Source of the DNA: Pseudomonas sp. P5_109
GTDB taxonomy: Bacteria > Pseudomonadota > Gammaproteobacteria > Pseudomonadales > Pseudomonadaceae
NCBI RefSeq assembly: GCF_034009455.1
Contig: NZ_CP125380.1
Location: forward strand, 971,001-1,035,000
Direction of reading: 5' to 3'
DNA length: 64,000 bases
A program made the position numbers and the translations under genes. The notes under the pieces are model-generated. The model was not told the DNA's origin. It worked only from the letters and a program-made list of their open reading frames with translations, and made no database searches. This document shows positions 20,839 to 33,792 of the stretch, piece by piece (the stretch's first letter is position 1; each line of letters opens with the position of its first letter).

Positions 20839-21564
20839 TTACAGGCGGAACTCATGGCCCAGGTACACTTCCTTGACCAGTTGGTTGGCCAGGATGGTCT
20901 CGGCATCGCCTTCGGCGATCAGTTGACCGTCATTGACGATATAGGCGGTTTCACAGATATCCAGGGTTTCACGAACGTTGTGGTCCGTGATCAGCACGCC
21001 AATGCCTTTGGCCTTGAGGTGGTGAATGATCTGCTTGATGTCTCCGACCGAAATCGGGTCCACGCCGGCGAAGGGTTCGTCGAGGAGGATGAATTTCGGG
21101 TTGGTGGCCAGGGCGCGGGCGATTTCCACGCGACGGCGCTCACCACCGGACAGGCTCATGCCGAGGTTGTCGCGGATGTGGCTGATGTGGAATTCCTGCA
21201 GCAGGCTTTCCAGCTCTTTGCGCCGACCGGCCTTGTCGAGTTCCTTGCGGGTCTCGAGGATGGCCATGATGTTGTCGGCCACCGACAGTTTGCGGAAGAT
21301 CGATGCTTCTTGCGGCAGGTAGCCAATGCCGGCTTTTGCACGGCCGTGCATCGGCTGGTGGCTGACGTCCAGGTCATCGATCAGGACGCGGCCCTGATCG
21401 GCCTGCACCAGGCCGACGATCATGTAGAAGCAGGTGGTCTTGCCGGCGCCGTTAGGGCCAAGCAGGCCGACGATCTGACCGCTGTCGATGGACAGGCTGA
21501 CATCACGCACGACCTGGCGGCTCTTGTAGCTCTTGGCCAGATGCTGAGCTTTCAGAGTTGCCAT
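20839..21564 (-). CDS. lptB: LPS export ABC transporter ATP-binding protein LptB
   Basis: ATPase of the LptB2FG complex that extracts LPS from the inner membrane. It has 241 residues. Walker [10 protein letters not shown] is near residue 35, the signature [13 protein letters not shown], Walker [14 protein letters not shown] and the H-loop ITDHNV are all intact. It overlaps lptA by one base. Confidence 0.97.
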   Translation of the reverse strand: MATLKAQHLAKSYKSRQVVRDVSLSIDSGQIVGLLGPNGAGKTTCFYMIVGLVQADQGRVLIDDLDVSHQPMHGRAKAGIGYLPQEASIFRKLSVADNIMAILETRKELDKAGRRKELESLLQEFHISHIRDNLGMSLSGGERRRVEIARALATNPKFILLDEPFAGVDPISVGDIKQIIHHLKAKGIGVLITDHNVRETLDICETAYIVNDGQLIAEGDAETILANQLVKEVYLGHEFRL

Positions 21565-22112
21565 TACTGGGCCTTTTTCTCGTCGGTTTTCTTCTTCGGC
21601 TGGATCACCATGTCGATGCGCGGACGCGACTCGGTCACCTTGCTGCCGGTGGCACGCCCGGCGCTGGCCAGCTTCTTGACTGTGTCGTAGACGATTTTCT
21701 CGCCCTGGGTGACGTTGTTGTCCTTGTCGACAACTTTTGCCTTGTCAATCAGCACGACCCGGTTTTGTGCCGCGTGATACTGGATGGTCACGCCCCAGCC
21801 CTGGACGGGTTTGGGATCGCCAGCGGTTTGCAGTTGCTCGAAGTACGCCAGGTTGCCTACCGAGGTCACTACATCGATGTCACCGGTCGGCGTGCGGGTG
21901 ATGGTGACGGTGTTGCCGGTCACCTTCATTGAGCCTTGGGTGATGATCACGTCACCCTTATAGGTTGCAATACCTTGCTTGTCGTCCAGTTGGGCATCGT
22001 CGGCCTGAATGCGGATAGGCTGCTGTTGATCTTCCGGCAGAGCCCAGGCGCTCACGCTTCCCAGTGCTGCGCCCAGACTGAGCAAAATCGGGAGGGTTTT
22101 AACGAGCCTCAT
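21564..22112 (-). CDS. lptA: LPS transport periplasmic protein LptA
   Basis: Forms the periplasmic bridge carrying LPS from LptC to LptD. It has 182 residues. A signal peptide of about 25 residues ends near SVSAWA. The OstA-type beta-jellyroll follows ([21 protein letters not shown]...). The Lys-rich C-terminus ([12 protein letters not shown]) is disordered. The start lies inside the end of lptC (14-base overlap). Confidence 0.96.
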   Translation of the reverse strand: MRLVKTLPILLSLGAALGSVSAWALPEDQQQPIRIQADDAQLDDKQGIATYKGDVIITQGSMKVTGNTVTITRTPTGDIDVVTSVGNLAYFEQLQTAGDPKPVQGWGVTIQYHAAQNRVVLIDKAKVVDKDNNVTQGEKIVYDTVKKLASAGRATGSKVTESRPRIDMVIQPKKKTDEKKAQ

Positions 22113-22671
22113 ACTGTCCTCTTACGTTCGATAGCAGGTGTATCCTGCTTTCTTTCAAATACGCTTTCATTCCCTTGCCAGTCGATACACCGCCAGCGCC
22201 GTCGATTCTAACGTCTTGCTCTGTCTGCGCATATTGCTGCTGCGGGAACACGGTCATGCGGGTGCTGGTGATCAGGGTCTTGCGGTTTTTCTCGTCGAAG
22301 CGCGTGATGCGTACGTCATCGATCAGTTCGACCTGGGTGCCGTCGGGGTTGACCTCACCGCGCAAGCTCTGGACGTGCCACGGGAATTCAGTGCCGCGGA
22401 ACACGTTCAGGTCAGGGTTGGTCAGCAGTGTCACCTCGGTCGCTTTCAGATGCTCGACCTTGTCGGACACCAGGTCATATTGCAGCTTGCCGTCCGGCAG
22501 GTACTGCACGCTGTGGGCGTTGATGGCGTAATAGTCGATCATGCTTTCATCGACCGGCGTTAACGGCTTGTCGAGAAAACGTTCCGGGCTGATGTTCCAG
22601 TAGCCAGCCGCGGCAAATATAGCCGCGATGCAAGTGAACATCAGGGTGTTGCGAAATTTTTTGCTCAGCAT
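22099..22671 (-). CDS. lptC: LPS export protein LptC
   Basis: Bitopic inner-membrane protein of the LPS bridge. It has 190 residues: an N-terminal anchor (residues about 8-25, TLMFTCIAAIFAAAGYW) and a periplasmic LptC/OstA fold. The ATG at 22671 (MLSKKFRNT) gives a normal length; the frame extends upstream to 22695, but that would overlap kdsC. It is encoded seven bases after kdsC. Confidence 0.95.
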   Translation of the reverse strand: MLSKKFRNTLMFTCIAAIFAAAGYWNISPERFLDKPLTPVDESMIDYYAINAHSVQYLPDGKLQYDLVSDKVEHLKATEVTLLTNPDLNVFRGTEFPWHVQSLRGEVNPDGTQVELIDDVRITRFDEKNRKTLITSTRMTVFPQQQYAQTEQDVRIDGAGGVSTGKGMKAYLKESRIHLLSNVRGQYEAR

Positions 22672-22678
22672 AGTGGGC

Positions 22679-23203
22679 TCACAGGTACGCCGCATTGGCC
22701 GCGTCGAGGCGGTCCTGGGCGCGCAGGATCAATTCGCAGAATTCGCGAGCGGCACCTTCGCCGCCACGGGCGAGGGTGATGCCGTGAGCGTGTTCACGCA
22801 CGAAACTGGCGGCATTGGCCACCGCCATGCCCAGGCCGACGCGGCGAATCACCGGCAGGTCCGGAAGGTCGTCGCCGAGGTAGGCCACCTGTTCGTAGCT
22901 CAGGTTGAGTTGCGCCAACAGCTCGTCGAGCACCACCAGTTTGTCTTCGCGCCCCTGATACAGATGCGGGATGCCGAGGTTTTTGGCGCGCCGCTCGACC
23001 ACCGGGGTCTTGCGGCCACTGATGATGGCGGTCTGCACGCCGGCGGCCATCAGCATCTTGATGCCCTGGCCATCGAGGGTGTTGAACGTCTTGAATTCGC
23101 TGCCGTCTTCGAGGAAGTACAGGCGGCCATCGGTCAACACGCCATCGACATCGAACACCGCCAGCTTGATCTGTTTGCCGCGTTGCAGCAGGTCCGCACT
23201 CAT
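22679..23203 (-). CDS. kdsC: 3-deoxy-D-manno-octulosonate 8-phosphate phosphatase KdsC
   Basis: HAD-family phosphatase that makes Kdo from Kdo-8-phosphate for lipid A core synthesis. It has 174 residues. The nucleophile motif is VFDVDGVLTDG near residue 18, followed by ISGRKT and YLGDDLPDLPVIRRVG. The start overlaps the kdsD stop by one base (TAATG). Confidence 0.96.
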   Translation of the reverse strand: MSADLLQRGKQIKLAVFDVDGVLTDGRLYFLEDGSEFKTFNTLDGQGIKMLMAAGVQTAIISGRKTPVVERRAKNLGIPHLYQGREDKLVVLDELLAQLNLSYEQVAYLGDDLPDLPVIRRVGLGMAVANAASFVREHAHGITLARGGEGAAREFCELILRAQDRLDAANAAYL

Positions 23204-24177
23204 TACATTACTCCTGCACGCAGCAAGTCGTGCATGTTCAGGGCGCCGACCGGGCGGTCTTCGCTGTCGACCACGACCAATGCGCTGATTTTATGGTCTT
23301 CCATGATTTTCAGCGCTTCGGCGGCGAGCATCTCGGCGCGTGCGGTCTTGCCATGGGCCGTCATGACCTGGTCGATGATGGCGCTGTGGATATCGATGCT
23401 GCGGTCCAGTGTGCGGCGCAAATCACCGTCAGTGAAGATTCCGGCCAGTTTGCCGTCGGCTTCCAGAATGACGGTCATGCCCAGGCCCTTGCGGGTCATT
23501 TCCATCAGGGCATCCTTGAGCAGGGTGCCGCGCTGGACCTGCGGCAGTTCCTGGCCTGCGTGCATGACATTTTCCACTTTCAGTAGCAGGCGTCGACCCA
23601 GGGCGCCGCCTGGATGGGAAAAGGCGAAGTCTTCGGCGGTAAAGCCACGGGCTTCCAGCAGCGCGACTGCCAGGGCGTCGCCCATGACCAGTGCGGCGGT
23701 GGTCGACGAGGTCGGTGCCAGGTTCAGCGGGCAGGCTTCGTGCTCGACGTGAACATTGAGGTTGACCTCGGCGGCCTTGGCCAGCGGCGAGCCAGGGTTG
23801 CCGGTCATGCTGATCAGCTGAATGCCCAGGCGCTTGATCAGTGGCAGCAGGGTCACGATTTCATTGGTGGAACCGGAGTTCGAGAGCGCCAGAATGATGT
23901 CGTCGCGGGTAATCATGCCCATGTCACCGTGGCTGGCTTCAGCCGGGTGCACAAAAAAGGCCGTGGTGCCGGTGCTGGCCAGGGTGGCGGCAATCTTGTT
24001 GCCGATGTGCCCCGACTTGCCCATGCCGACCACGACCACGCGGCCTTTGCTGGCCAGAATCATCTCGCAAGCGCGTACGAAATCTGCGTCGATTTGGGGT
24101 AGCAGGCCTTGTACGGCTTCTACCTCGAGGCGGATGGTGCGTTGTGCAGATTGAATCAGGTCGCTGGATTGGCTCAT
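23203..24177 (-). CDS. kdsD: D-arabinose 5-phosphate isomerase KdsD
   Basis: Converts ribulose-5-phosphate to arabinose-5-phosphate, the first step to Kdo. It has 324 residues. The SIS domain (about 40-180) contains GMGKSGHIGNKIAATL, HPAEASHGD and SNSGST. Tandem CBS domains fill the C-terminal third. The ATG at 24177 (MSQSSDLIQ) matches the family length; a longer upstream frame begins in the divergent promoter region. It is first of the kdsD-kdsC-lptCAB-rpoN run. Confidence 0.96.
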   Translation of the reverse strand: MSQSSDLIQSAQRTIRLEVEAVQGLLPQIDADFVRACEMILASKGRVVVVGMGKSGHIGNKIAATLASTGTTAFFVHPAEASHGDMGMITRDDIILALSNSGSTNEIVTLLPLIKRLGIQLISMTGNPGSPLAKAAEVNLNVHVEHEACPLNLAPTSSTTAALVMGDALAVALLEARGFTAEDFAFSHPGGALGRRLLLKVENVMHAGQELPQVQRGTLLKDALMEMTRKGLGMTVILEADGKLAGIFTDGDLRRTLDRSIDIHSAIIDQVMTAHGKTARAEMLAAEALKIMEDHKISALVVVDSEDRPVGALNMHDLLRAGVM

Positions 24178-24335
24178 GTCAGAAATCGTATAGCCTGATG
24201 AAAAGGCGGCGATTATAGCGGTTATGATCGAATCCCTCACGCAAGTTCGTCGCGCATTGTCACTCCTTGTTACCCGAAACCTTCTAAATGGGGCTTTTAA
24301 CCGGTTATGCAGTTGCACATGACTCGGCTTTGGCC

Positions 24336-24365
24336 TTGGGCGCGCAGCCTTTGCAGTGATATAGT
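24336..24365 (+). promoter_or_regulatory. Candidate sigma-70 promoter for the mla operon
   Basis: TTGGGC and TATAGT are separated by 18 bases, about 90 bases before the mlaF ATG, in the 276-base divergent gap with kdsD. Confidence 0.35.
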
Positions 24366-24453
24366 TCGCCGCCAGTTCGGCCTGCCCGGGAGGTATGTGC
24401 TTTCGTCAGAAAGCCAGGCGTCCGAGTGAGAGGCTGCATCGCAAGGAGTTTAG

Positions 24454-25263
24454 ATGAGTGCCGATAACGCCTACGCGGTCGAGCTGAAGGGACTGTCCTT
24501 CAAGCGCGGTGCGCGCAGCATTTTCAATAATGTCGATATCCGTATCCCGCGTGGCAAGGTCACCGGCATCATGGGGCCTTCCGGGTGCGGCAAGACCACG
24601 CTTTTGCGTTTGATGGGCGCCCAATTGCGCCCCACCAAGGGCGAAGTCTGGGTCAACGGCCAGAACCTGCCAAAGCTGTCGCGCAGTGACCTGTTCGATG
24701 CGCGCAAGCATATGGGCGTGCTGTTTCAGAGCGGCGCACTGTTTACCGACCTCGATGTCTTCGAGAACGTCGCTTTTCCGCTGCGGGTTCACACGCAACT
24801 GCCGGAAGAAATGATCCGCGACATCGTCCTGCTCAAGCTGCAGGCCGTGGGTTTGCGCGGTGCCATCGATCTGATGCCCGACGAGCTTTCCGGCGGCATG
24901 AAGCGCCGAGTTGCGCTGGCCCGGGCGATTGCTCTCGATCCACAGATCCTCATGTACGACGAGCCCTTTGTCGGCCAGGACCCCATCGCCATGGGCGTCC
25001 TGGTGCGCCTGATTCGTTTGCTCAACGATGCGCTGGGCATCACCAGCATCGTGGTGTCCCACGATCTGGCCGAGACCGCGAGCATTGCCGATTACATTTA
25101 TGTGGTGGGCGATGGCCAGGTGTTGGGGCAGGGGACCCCGGACGAGCTGATGAACTCGGATGAACCGCGCATTCGGCAGTTCATGACGGGTGAACCCGAT
25201 GGCCCGGTTCCGTACCACTTTCCAGCGACGGATTACCGCGCAGATCTTCTGGGGAAGCGCTGA
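24454..25263 (+). CDS. mlaF: Mla phospholipid ABC transporter ATP-binding protein
   Basis: ATPase of the MlaFEDB inner-membrane complex that keeps the outer-membrane outer leaflet free of phospholipid. It has 269 residues. Walker [10 protein letters not shown], signature [13 protein letters not shown], Walker [14 protein letters not shown] and the switch VVSHD are intact. The ATG follows AAGGAG. The stop overlaps the mlaE start (TGATG). The last ~20 residues ([17 protein letters not shown]) form the C-terminal extension that wraps the partner subunit in the E. coli structure. Confidence 0.96.
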   Translation: MSADNAYAVELKGLSFKRGARSIFNNVDIRIPRGKVTGIMGPSGCGKTTLLRLMGAQLRPTKGEVWVNGQNLPKLSRSDLFDARKHMGVLFQSGALFTDLDVFENVAFPLRVHTQLPEEMIRDIVLLKLQAVGLRGAIDLMPDELSGGMKRRVALARAIALDPQILMYDEPFVGQDPIAMGVLVRLIRLLNDALGITSIVVSHDLAETASIADYIYVVGDGQVLGQGTPDELMNSDEPRIRQFMTGEPDGPVPYHFPATDYRADLLGKR

Positions 25264-26060
25264 TGCGCAGAATTTCATTGATAGAACGCGTGCGCCGCTT
25301 CGGCCAGGCCGGCATCGATGTGCTGGCGGTGTTCGGGCGTTCGGCCCTGTTCCTGTTCCATGCCTTGCTCGGTCGGGGCGGTATCGGTGGCGGCTTCGGG
25401 CTGCTGGTCAAGCAGTTGCATTCGGTGGGCGTGATGTCCCTGGTGATCATCGTGGTCTCCGGGGTGTTCATCGGCATGGTGCTGGCGCTGCAGGGCTTCA
25501 ACATTCTTTCCAGCTATGGTTCGGAGCAGGCTGTCGGGCAGATGGTTGCGCTGACACTGCTGCGTGAGCTGGGGCCGGTGGTGACCGCCTTGCTGTTCGC
25601 CGGGCGCGCAGGTTCGGCGTTGACCGCCGAAATCGGCAACATGAAGTCCACCGAGCAGTTGTCCAGCCTGGAGATGATCGGGGTCGACCCGCTCAAGTAC
25701 ATCATCGCGCCACGCTTGTGGGCCGGTTTCATTTCCTTGCCGGTGCTGGCGATGATTTTCAGCGTGGTGGGTATCTGGGGCGGCTCGTGGGTAGCTGTCG
25801 ACTGGCTGGGGGTCTATGAAGGTTCCTACTGGTCGAACATGCAGAACAGCGTGACGTTCTCCGAGGATGTGCTCAACGGGATCATCAAAAGTATCGTATT
25901 TGCCTTTGTCGTGACCTGGATCGCCGTATTCCAGGGCTATGACTGCGAACCCACTTCCGAGGGGATCAGTCGTGCCACCACCAAGACCGTTGTATATGCC
26001 TCGTTGGCAGTACTCGGCCTGGACTTTATTCTGACCGCCTTGATGTTTGGAGATTTCTGA
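25263..26060 (+). CDS. mlaE: Mla phospholipid transporter permease MlaE
   Basis: Permease of the Mla complex (265 residues) with about five membrane helices. The family motif [32 protein letters not shown] is present in pieces from residue about 100. Its start overlaps mlaF and its stop overlaps mlaD by one base each, indicating coupled translation. Confidence 0.96.
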   Translation: MRRISLIERVRRFGQAGIDVLAVFGRSALFLFHALLGRGGIGGGFGLLVKQLHSVGVMSLVIIVVSGVFIGMVLALQGFNILSSYGSEQAVGQMVALTLLRELGPVVTALLFAGRAGSALTAEIGNMKSTEQLSSLEMIGVDPLKYIIAPRLWAGFISLPVLAMIFSVVGIWGGSWVAVDWLGVYEGSYWSNMQNSVTFSEDVLNGIIKSIVFAFVVTWIAVFQGYDCEPTSEGISRATTKTVVYASLAVLGLDFILTALMFGDF

Positions 26061-26527
26061 TGCAAAACCGCACCCTGGAAATCGGTGTCGGCCTTTTCTT
26101 GCTGGCTGGCATCCTGGCTTTGCTCTTGTTGGCGTTGCGGGTCAGTGGCCTGTCCCCGAGCCCGAGCACCGACACCTATAAACTTTACGCCTACTTTGAC
26201 AATATCGCCGGTTTGACTGTCAGAGCAAAGGTGACCATGGCCGGTGTGACCATCGGCAAGGTCACGGCTATCGATCTGGATCGCGACAGTTTTACCGGTC
26301 GGGTGACCATGCAGCTGGAAAAACGCATCGATAATCTGCCGGCGGACTCAACTGCATCTATCCTGACCGCTGGCCTGTTGGGCGAGAAGTACATCGGTAT
26401 CAGTGTGGGCGGGGAAGACGCCCTGCTCAAGGATGGTGGAACCATCCATGACACGCAGTCATCGCTGGTGCTCGAGGACCTGATCGGTAAATTCCTGCTC
26501 AATACCGTTAGCAAAGACGCCAAATGA
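26060..26527 (+). CDS. mlaD: Mla transporter MCE-domain subunit MlaD
   Basis: Inner-membrane anchored MCE protein whose hexameric ring forms the lipid channel. It has 155 residues. The N-terminal helix is at about residues 7-28 and the MCE domain at about 38-115 (VRAKVTMAGVTIGKVTAIDLD). The C-terminal helix ends LLNTVSKDAK. Confidence 0.96.
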   Translation: MQNRTLEIGVGLFLLAGILALLLLALRVSGLSPSPSTDTYKLYAYFDNIAGLTVRAKVTMAGVTIGKVTAIDLDRDSFTGRVTMQLEKRIDNLPADSTASILTAGLLGEKYIGISVGGEDALLKDGGTIHDTQSSLVLEDLIGKFLLNTVSKDAK

Positions 26528-26538
26528 GGAGCGTATAA

Positions 26539-27192
26539 ATGATCTCTACCTTGCGACGTGGCCTGTTGGTACTGCTCGCGGCACTGCCGCTGGTGTCCCA
26601 TGCCGTAGCGGCGCCCTCGGCGCACGATCTGGTGCAGGACACAACCAATCGTATGCTCGCGGACCTGGCTGCAAACAAAGAGAAGTACAAGCAGGACCCG
26701 CAGGACTTCTATACGGCACTGAACACCATCGTCGGTCCTGTCGTGGACGCCGAAGGTATTTCCAAGAGCATCATGACCGTCAAGTACTCGCGCAAAGCCA
26801 CGCCTGCGCAAATGAAGACCTTTGAGGAAAACTTCAAGAAGGGTCTGTTCCAGTTCTATGGCAATGCCTTGCTGGAGTACAACAACCAGGGCATCACGGT
26901 TGAGCCGGCCAAAGACGAGTCGGGCGACCGTACCAGCGTTGGCATGGTCGTCAAGGGTAGCAGCGGCGCGATCTATCCAGTGTCGTACACGCTTGAAAAG
27001 ATCAATGGCGAGTGGAAGCTGCGTAACGTCATCATCAATGGCATCAACATTGGCAAGCTGTTCCGCGATCAGTTCGCTGACGCCATGCAGCGCAATGGCA
27101 ACGACCTGGACAAGACCATCAATGGTTGGGCCGGGGAAGTCGCCAAGGCCAAGGAAGCCACTGACCAGAAACCAGGGCAGTCAGCCCAATGA
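26539..27192 (+). CDS. mlaC: Mla periplasmic lipid-binding protein MlaC
   Basis: Soluble periplasmic shuttle that carries phospholipid between the MlaA-porin complex and MlaD. It has 217 residues. A signal peptide runs to about VSHAVAA (residues 1-25), followed by the Tol_Tol_Ttg2 fold. This includes FQFYGNALLEYNNQ and a C-terminal IINGINIGKLFRDQF motif. It overlaps mlaB by four bases (ATGA). Confidence 0.95.
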   Translation: MISTLRRGLLVLLAALPLVSHAVAAPSAHDLVQDTTNRMLADLAANKEKYKQDPQDFYTALNTIVGPVVDAEGISKSIMTVKYSRKATPAQMKTFEENFKKGLFQFYGNALLEYNNQGITVEPAKDESGDRTSVGMVVKGSSGAIYPVSYTLEKINGEWKLRNVIINGINIGKLFRDQFADAMQRNGNDLDKTINGWAGEVAKAKEATDQKPGQSAQ

Positions 27193-27494
27193 GTGAGTCG
27201 GCAGTCCGGATGGACGAAGCGGGCGAGCTGCGACTCAGCGGCGTGCTGGATTACCGTACCGGCCCTGGCCTGCGCGAGCAGGGCAAGGCGCTGATCAAGG
27301 CCAGCAAGGCCGCGGCGCTGGTGGTCGATTGCTCGGCGGTGACCAAGTCCAGCAGTGTCGGTTTGTCGTTACTGCTGTGTTTCATCCGCGATGCTCAGGC
27401 GGCCGGCAAGGCGCTGAGTATCCGTGGAATGCCGGAAGACATGCGTGAAATCGCTCAGGTCAGCGAGATGACCGAGCTGTTGGCGCATCCCTAA
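27189..27494 (+). CDS. mlaB: Mla STAS-domain subunit MlaB
   Basis: Small cytoplasmic STAS protein (101 residues) that binds MlaF and is needed for transporter assembly and ATPase activity. LVVDCSAVTKSSSVGLSLLL corresponds to the central STAS strand and the Ser/Thr helix start. It is the last mla gene and is followed by a terminator. Confidence 0.93.
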   Translation: MSESAVRMDEAGELRLSGVLDYRTGPGLREQGKALIKASKAAALVVDCSAVTKSSSVGLSLLLCFIRDAQAAGKALSIRGMPEDMREIAQVSEMTELLAHP

Positions 27495-27508
27495 CCCGCA
27501 TCTATAAA

Positions 27509-27563
27509 GAAGCCCCCCGTCTGAGTCCTGCTTGGCGGGGTTCGCAGGCGCGGGGCTTTTTTG
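27509..27563 (+). terminator. Intrinsic terminator after mlaB
   Basis: AAGCCCC / GGGGCTT stem with a longer branched loop and six T, just downstream of mlaB and before ibaG. Confidence 0.75.
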
Positions 27564-27608
27564 TATGATGTCCGACCCGCGCGCACAGGGCGCCGATTGA
27601 GGTTGAGC

Positions 27609-29136
<1,528 letters not shown>

Positions 29137-29180
29137 TACCGCTGCATGGGCACAGGGAAGTGCCCGTTGAATTGTTGTAA

Positions 29181-29203
29181 GTCGAGCCGGTTTTCGGCTC
29201 GAC
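29181..29203. other. Hairpin between murA and hisG
   Basis: GTCGAGCCG / CGGCTCGAC with a five-base loop. There is no T-tract, so it is at best a weak terminator or 3'-end stabiliser for the murA transcript. Confidence 0.5.
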
Positions 29204-29263
29204 GCGTGTCTGGCGCCGATTGCGACCGGGCATAAGATTCCTGATTAAGGGCTGACGTTTCCC

Positions 29264-29899
29264 ATGCTGACTATCGCACTGTCCAAGGGCCGCATCCTTG
29301 ACGACACCTTGCCGCTTCTGGCTGAAGCGGGCATCGTGCCGACCGAGAATCCGGACAAGAGCCGCAAGCTGATCATTCCCACGACTCAGGACGATGTCCG
29401 TCTGCTGATCGTGCGTGCCACCGATGTACCGACCTATGTCGAACATGGTGCTGCCGACCTCGGCGTCGCCGGCAAGGATGTGCTGATGGAATACGGCGGC
29501 CAGGGCCTGTACGAGCCGCTGGACCTGCAAATTGCCCAGTGCAAGCTGATGACCGCCGGTAAAGTCGGCGCCGTCGAGCCCAAGGGCCGTCTGCGCATCG
29601 CTACCAAGTTCGTCAATGTTGCCAAGCGCTACTACGCCGAGCAGGGCCGTCAGGTTGACATCATCAAGCTCTACGGTTCGATGGAGCTGGCGCCGCTGAT
29701 CGGCCTGGCGGACAAGATCATCGACGTGGTCGACACCGGTAACACGCTGCGGGCCAACGGCCTGGAGCCACAGGATTTCATCGCGGCCATCAGCTCCCGT
29801 CTGATCGTCAACAAGGCTTCGATGAAAATGCAGCACGCCCGTATCCAGGCGTTGATCGACACCCTGCGCAAGGCAGTGGAGTCTCGACACCGCGGCTGA
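29264..29899 (+). CDS. hisG: ATP phosphoribosyltransferase, short form HisG
   Basis: First enzyme of histidine synthesis (ATP plus PRPP to phosphoribosyl-ATP). It has 211 residues, which is the short HisG-S form. It lacks the C-terminal ACT-like regulatory domain of the ~300-residue form, so histidine feedback requires the HisZ subunit, which is not in this window. The PRPP-binding segment [16 protein letters not shown] is intact. Confidence 0.96.
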   Translation: MLTIALSKGRILDDTLPLLAEAGIVPTENPDKSRKLIIPTTQDDVRLLIVRATDVPTYVEHGAADLGVAGKDVLMEYGGQGLYEPLDLQIAQCKLMTAGKVGAVEPKGRLRIATKFVNVAKRYYAEQGRQVDIIKLYGSMELAPLIGLADKIIDVVDTGNTLRANGLEPQDFIAAISSRLIVNKASMKMQHARIQALIDTLRKAVESRHRG

Positions 29900-29952
29900 T
29901 TCACCTGCGCGACGCTAAGTCGCGCCCGTCTATCCGCCTCATAGCCAGAATT

Positions 29953-30001
29953 CTCAGGTGCCCAAGCGGATGGAGTGCTAGCTTCGGGCGCCTGAGTTTT
30001 T
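29953..30001 (+). terminator. Intrinsic terminator or attenuator between hisG and hisD
   Basis: An 11-base stem CTCAGGTGCCC / GGGCGCCTGAG, extended by an inner AAGC/GCTT pairing, followed by five T. It separates hisG from hisD, genes that would otherwise look like one operon. Confidence 0.75.
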
Positions 30002-30024
30002 GCCATTCCTATGAGGCTCTCGCT

Positions 30025-31350
30025 ATGACCGCACCGACTGCAATTCGCCGACTCAACGCTGCTGACCCGGATTTCGCGCATCATCTGGATCATCTGTTGA
30101 GCTGGGAAAGTGTGTCTGACGACTCGGTCAATCAGCGGGTGCTGGACATCATCAAGGCCGTGCGTGAGCGTGGCGACGCGGCACTGGTGGACTTCACCCG
30201 CCAGTTCGATGGGCTGGACGTGAAGTCCATGGCCGACCTGATCCTGCCGCGCGAGCGTCTGGAACTGGCGCTCACCCGCATCTCCGTGCCTCAGCGCGAA
30301 GCCCTGGAGGTTGCCGCCGCTCGTGTGCGCAGCTACCACGAAAAACAGAAGCAGGACTCCTGGAGCTACACCGAGGCCGACGGCACGGTGCTGGGTCAGA
30401 AAGTCACGCCGCTGGACCGCGCCGGTCTATACGTACCGGGCGGCAAGGCGTCGTACCCTTCGTCGGTGTTGATGAACGCGATTCCGGCCAAGGTCGCCGG
30501 CGTCACCGAAGTGGTCATGGTCGTTCCGACCCCGCGCGGTGAAATCAACGAGCTGGTGTTGGCCGCTGCCTGCATCGCCGGCGTCGACCGCGTATTCACC
30601 ATCGGTGGCGCTCAAGCCGTTGCCGCATTGGCTTACGGCACCGAGAGCGTGCCGAAGGTCGACAAGGTCGTCGGTCCGGGCAACATCTATGTCGCCACTG
30701 CCAAGCGCCACGTATTTGGCCAGGTCGGCATCGACATGATCGCCGGTCCTTCCGAGATCCTCGTGGTGTGCGACGGCCAGACCGATCCGGACTGGATCGC
30801 CATGGACCTGTTCTCCCAGGCCGAACACGACGAAGACGCCCAGGCCATTCTGGTCAGCCCCGACGCCGAGTTCCTCGACAAGGTCGCCGCCAGCATCACC
30901 AAGCTGATGCCGACCATGGAGCGTGCCGCGATCATCGAAACCTCGATCAATGGCCGAGGTGCGTTGATCAAGGTGCGCGACATGGCGCAGGCCATCGAAG
31001 TCGCCAACCGCATCGCGCCGGAGCACCTCGAGTTGTCGGTTGCCGATCCGCAAGCCTGGCTGCCGCAGATCCGCCACGCCGGCGCGATCTTCATGGGTCG
31101 CCACACGTCCGAAGCCCTGGGTGATTACTGCGCAGGCCCGAACCACGTGTTGCCGACCTCTGGCACTGCGCGCTTCTCTTCGCCGCTGGGTGTGTACGAC
31201 TTCCAGAAGCGCTCGTCGATCATCTTCTGTTCCGAGCAGGGCGCTTCCGAGTTGGGCAAGACCGCTTCCGTGCTGGCCCGTGGCGAGTCGCTGACCGCCC
31301 ACGCCCGTAGTGCCGAATATCGCATCGTTGACGACAAGCAGGGGAACTGA
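30025..31350 (+). CDS. hisD: Histidinol dehydrogenase HisD
   Basis: Zinc enzyme performing the last two oxidations, from L-histidinol to histidine. It has 441 residues. Zn/active-site residues occur in [13 protein letters not shown] and in [14 protein letters not shown]. The NAD-binding [12 protein letters not shown] and [13 protein letters not shown] segments are conserved. hisC follows two bases later. Confidence 0.97.
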   Translation: MTAPTAIRRLNAADPDFAHHLDHLLSWESVSDDSVNQRVLDIIKAVRERGDAALVDFTRQFDGLDVKSMADLILPRERLELALTRISVPQREALEVAAARVRSYHEKQKQDSWSYTEADGTVLGQKVTPLDRAGLYVPGGKASYPSSVLMNAIPAKVAGVTEVVMVVPTPRGEINELVLAAACIAGVDRVFTIGGAQAVAALAYGTESVPKVDKVVGPGNIYVATAKRHVFGQVGIDMIAGPSEILVVCDGQTDPDWIAMDLFSQAEHDEDAQAILVSPDAEFLDKVAASITKLMPTMERAAIIETSINGRGALIKVRDMAQAIEVANRIAPEHLELSVADPQAWLPQIRHAGAIFMGRHTSEALGDYCAGPNHVLPTSGTARFSSPLGVYDFQKRSSIIFCSEQGASELGKTASVLARGESLTAHARSAEYRIVDDKQGN

Positions 31351-31352
31351 AC

Positions 31353-32405
31353 ATGAGTAAATTCTGGAGCCCGTTCGTCAAGAATCTGGTGCCTTACGTC
31401 CCGGGTGAGCAGCCGAAGCTGGCAAAACTGGTAAAGCTCAACACCAACGAAAACCCGTACGGTCCATCGCCGAAAGCCTTGGCCGCGATGCAAACCGAAC
31501 TCAATGACAACCTGCGCCTGTACCCGGACCCGAACAGCGATCTGCTGAAGAACGCGGTCGCCAAATACTACGGCGTGCAGGGTAACCAGGTTTTCCTTGG
31601 CAACGGTTCCGATGAAGTACTGGCGCACATCTTCCACGGTTTGCTGCAGCACGATCAGCCGCTGTTGTTCCCGGACATCAGCTACAGCTTCTACCCGGTC
31701 TACTGCGGGTTATACGGTATCAAGTTCGACGCGGTGCCACTGGATGAGCAGTTCCAGATCAACCCGGCGGACTACGCCAGGCCGAACGGCGGGATCATTT
31801 TCCCCAACCCGAACGCCCCGACCGGCTGCCTGCTGGCGCTGGAAGCGGTGGAGCAGATCCTCAAGGCCAGCCCGGATTCGGTGGTCGTGGTGGACGAGGC
31901 CTACATCGATTTCGGCGGCGAGACGGCGATCACCCTGGTCGATCGTTACCCGAACCTGCTGGTGACCCAGACCCTGTCCAAGTCCCGTTCACTGGCCGGC
32001 TTGCGGGTTGGCCTGGCGGTAGGGCATCCGGACCTGATCGAGGCGCTGGAGCGGATCAAGAACAGCTTCAACTCCTATCCGCTGGACCGCATGGCGAATG
32101 TCGGCGCCGCTGCCGCGTTCGAGGATCGCGAATATTTCGACAAGACCTGTCGGTTGGTGATCGAGAATCGCGAGAAGGTCGTTGCGCAGCTTGAGGAGAA
32201 GGGTTTTGAAGTACTGCCATCGGCGGCGAACTTCATTTTCGCCCGTCACCCCCTGCACGATGCGGCGGCGCTTGCAGCGAAGTTGCGTGAGCAAGGTGTG
32301 ATCGTCCGGCACTTCAAGCAGGAGCGGATTGCCCAGTTCCTGCGGATTTCCATCGGTACGCCAGAGCAGAACCAGGCGTTGATCGACGGCCTGGGCGACC
32401 TCTAA
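31353..32405 (+). CDS. hisC: Histidinol-phosphate aminotransferase HisC
   Basis: PLP enzyme of fold type I making histidinol phosphate from imidazole acetol phosphate. It has 350 residues. PLP-Lys is in [14 protein letters not shown], substrate loop [11 protein letters not shown] is near residue 28, and the PLP-binding Asp is in VVDEAYIDF. It is coupled to hisD by a two-base gap. Some Pseudomonas carry two hisC paralogues; this is the hisD-linked one. Confidence 0.96.
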   Translation: MSKFWSPFVKNLVPYVPGEQPKLAKLVKLNTNENPYGPSPKALAAMQTELNDNLRLYPDPNSDLLKNAVAKYYGVQGNQVFLGNGSDEVLAHIFHGLLQHDQPLLFPDISYSFYPVYCGLYGIKFDAVPLDEQFQINPADYARPNGGIIFPNPNAPTGCLLALEAVEQILKASPDSVVVVDEAYIDFGGETAITLVDRYPNLLVTQTLSKSRSLAGLRVGLAVGHPDLIEALERIKNSFNSYPLDRMANVGAAAAFEDREYFDKTCRLVIENREKVVAQLEEKGFEVLPSAANFIFARHPLHDAAALAAKLREQGVIVRHFKQERIAQFLRISIGTPEQNQALIDGLGDL

Positions 32406-32418
32406 ACCACCTCTATCC

Positions 32419-32514
32419 CCTTGTGGGAACAGGCTGGCTCGCGAAGAACGATAATGCGGTGTAGCTGATGTACCGCGTTAACGTTCTTCGCGAGCAAGCC
32501 CGCTCCCACAGGGG
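32419..32514. repeat. REPIN between hisC and algW
   Basis: Inverted REP arms of the TGTGGGA...GCTCGCGAAG type. The left arm is diverged (GGAACAGGCTGGC) and the right arm canonical. It lies between convergent genes. Confidence 0.85.
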
Positions 32515-32528
32515 TTTGTTTCGCCTGC

Positions 32529-33689
<1,161 letters not shown>

Positions 33690-33792
33690 TAAGCACGTCC
33701 TGAGAGAGTTGCAGGCGGTATGAGACCGCTCATAATGACGCGCATTATACGAGGCCGCACGCGCCTCTGAACGGGATATTTAGGAGTCTTTT

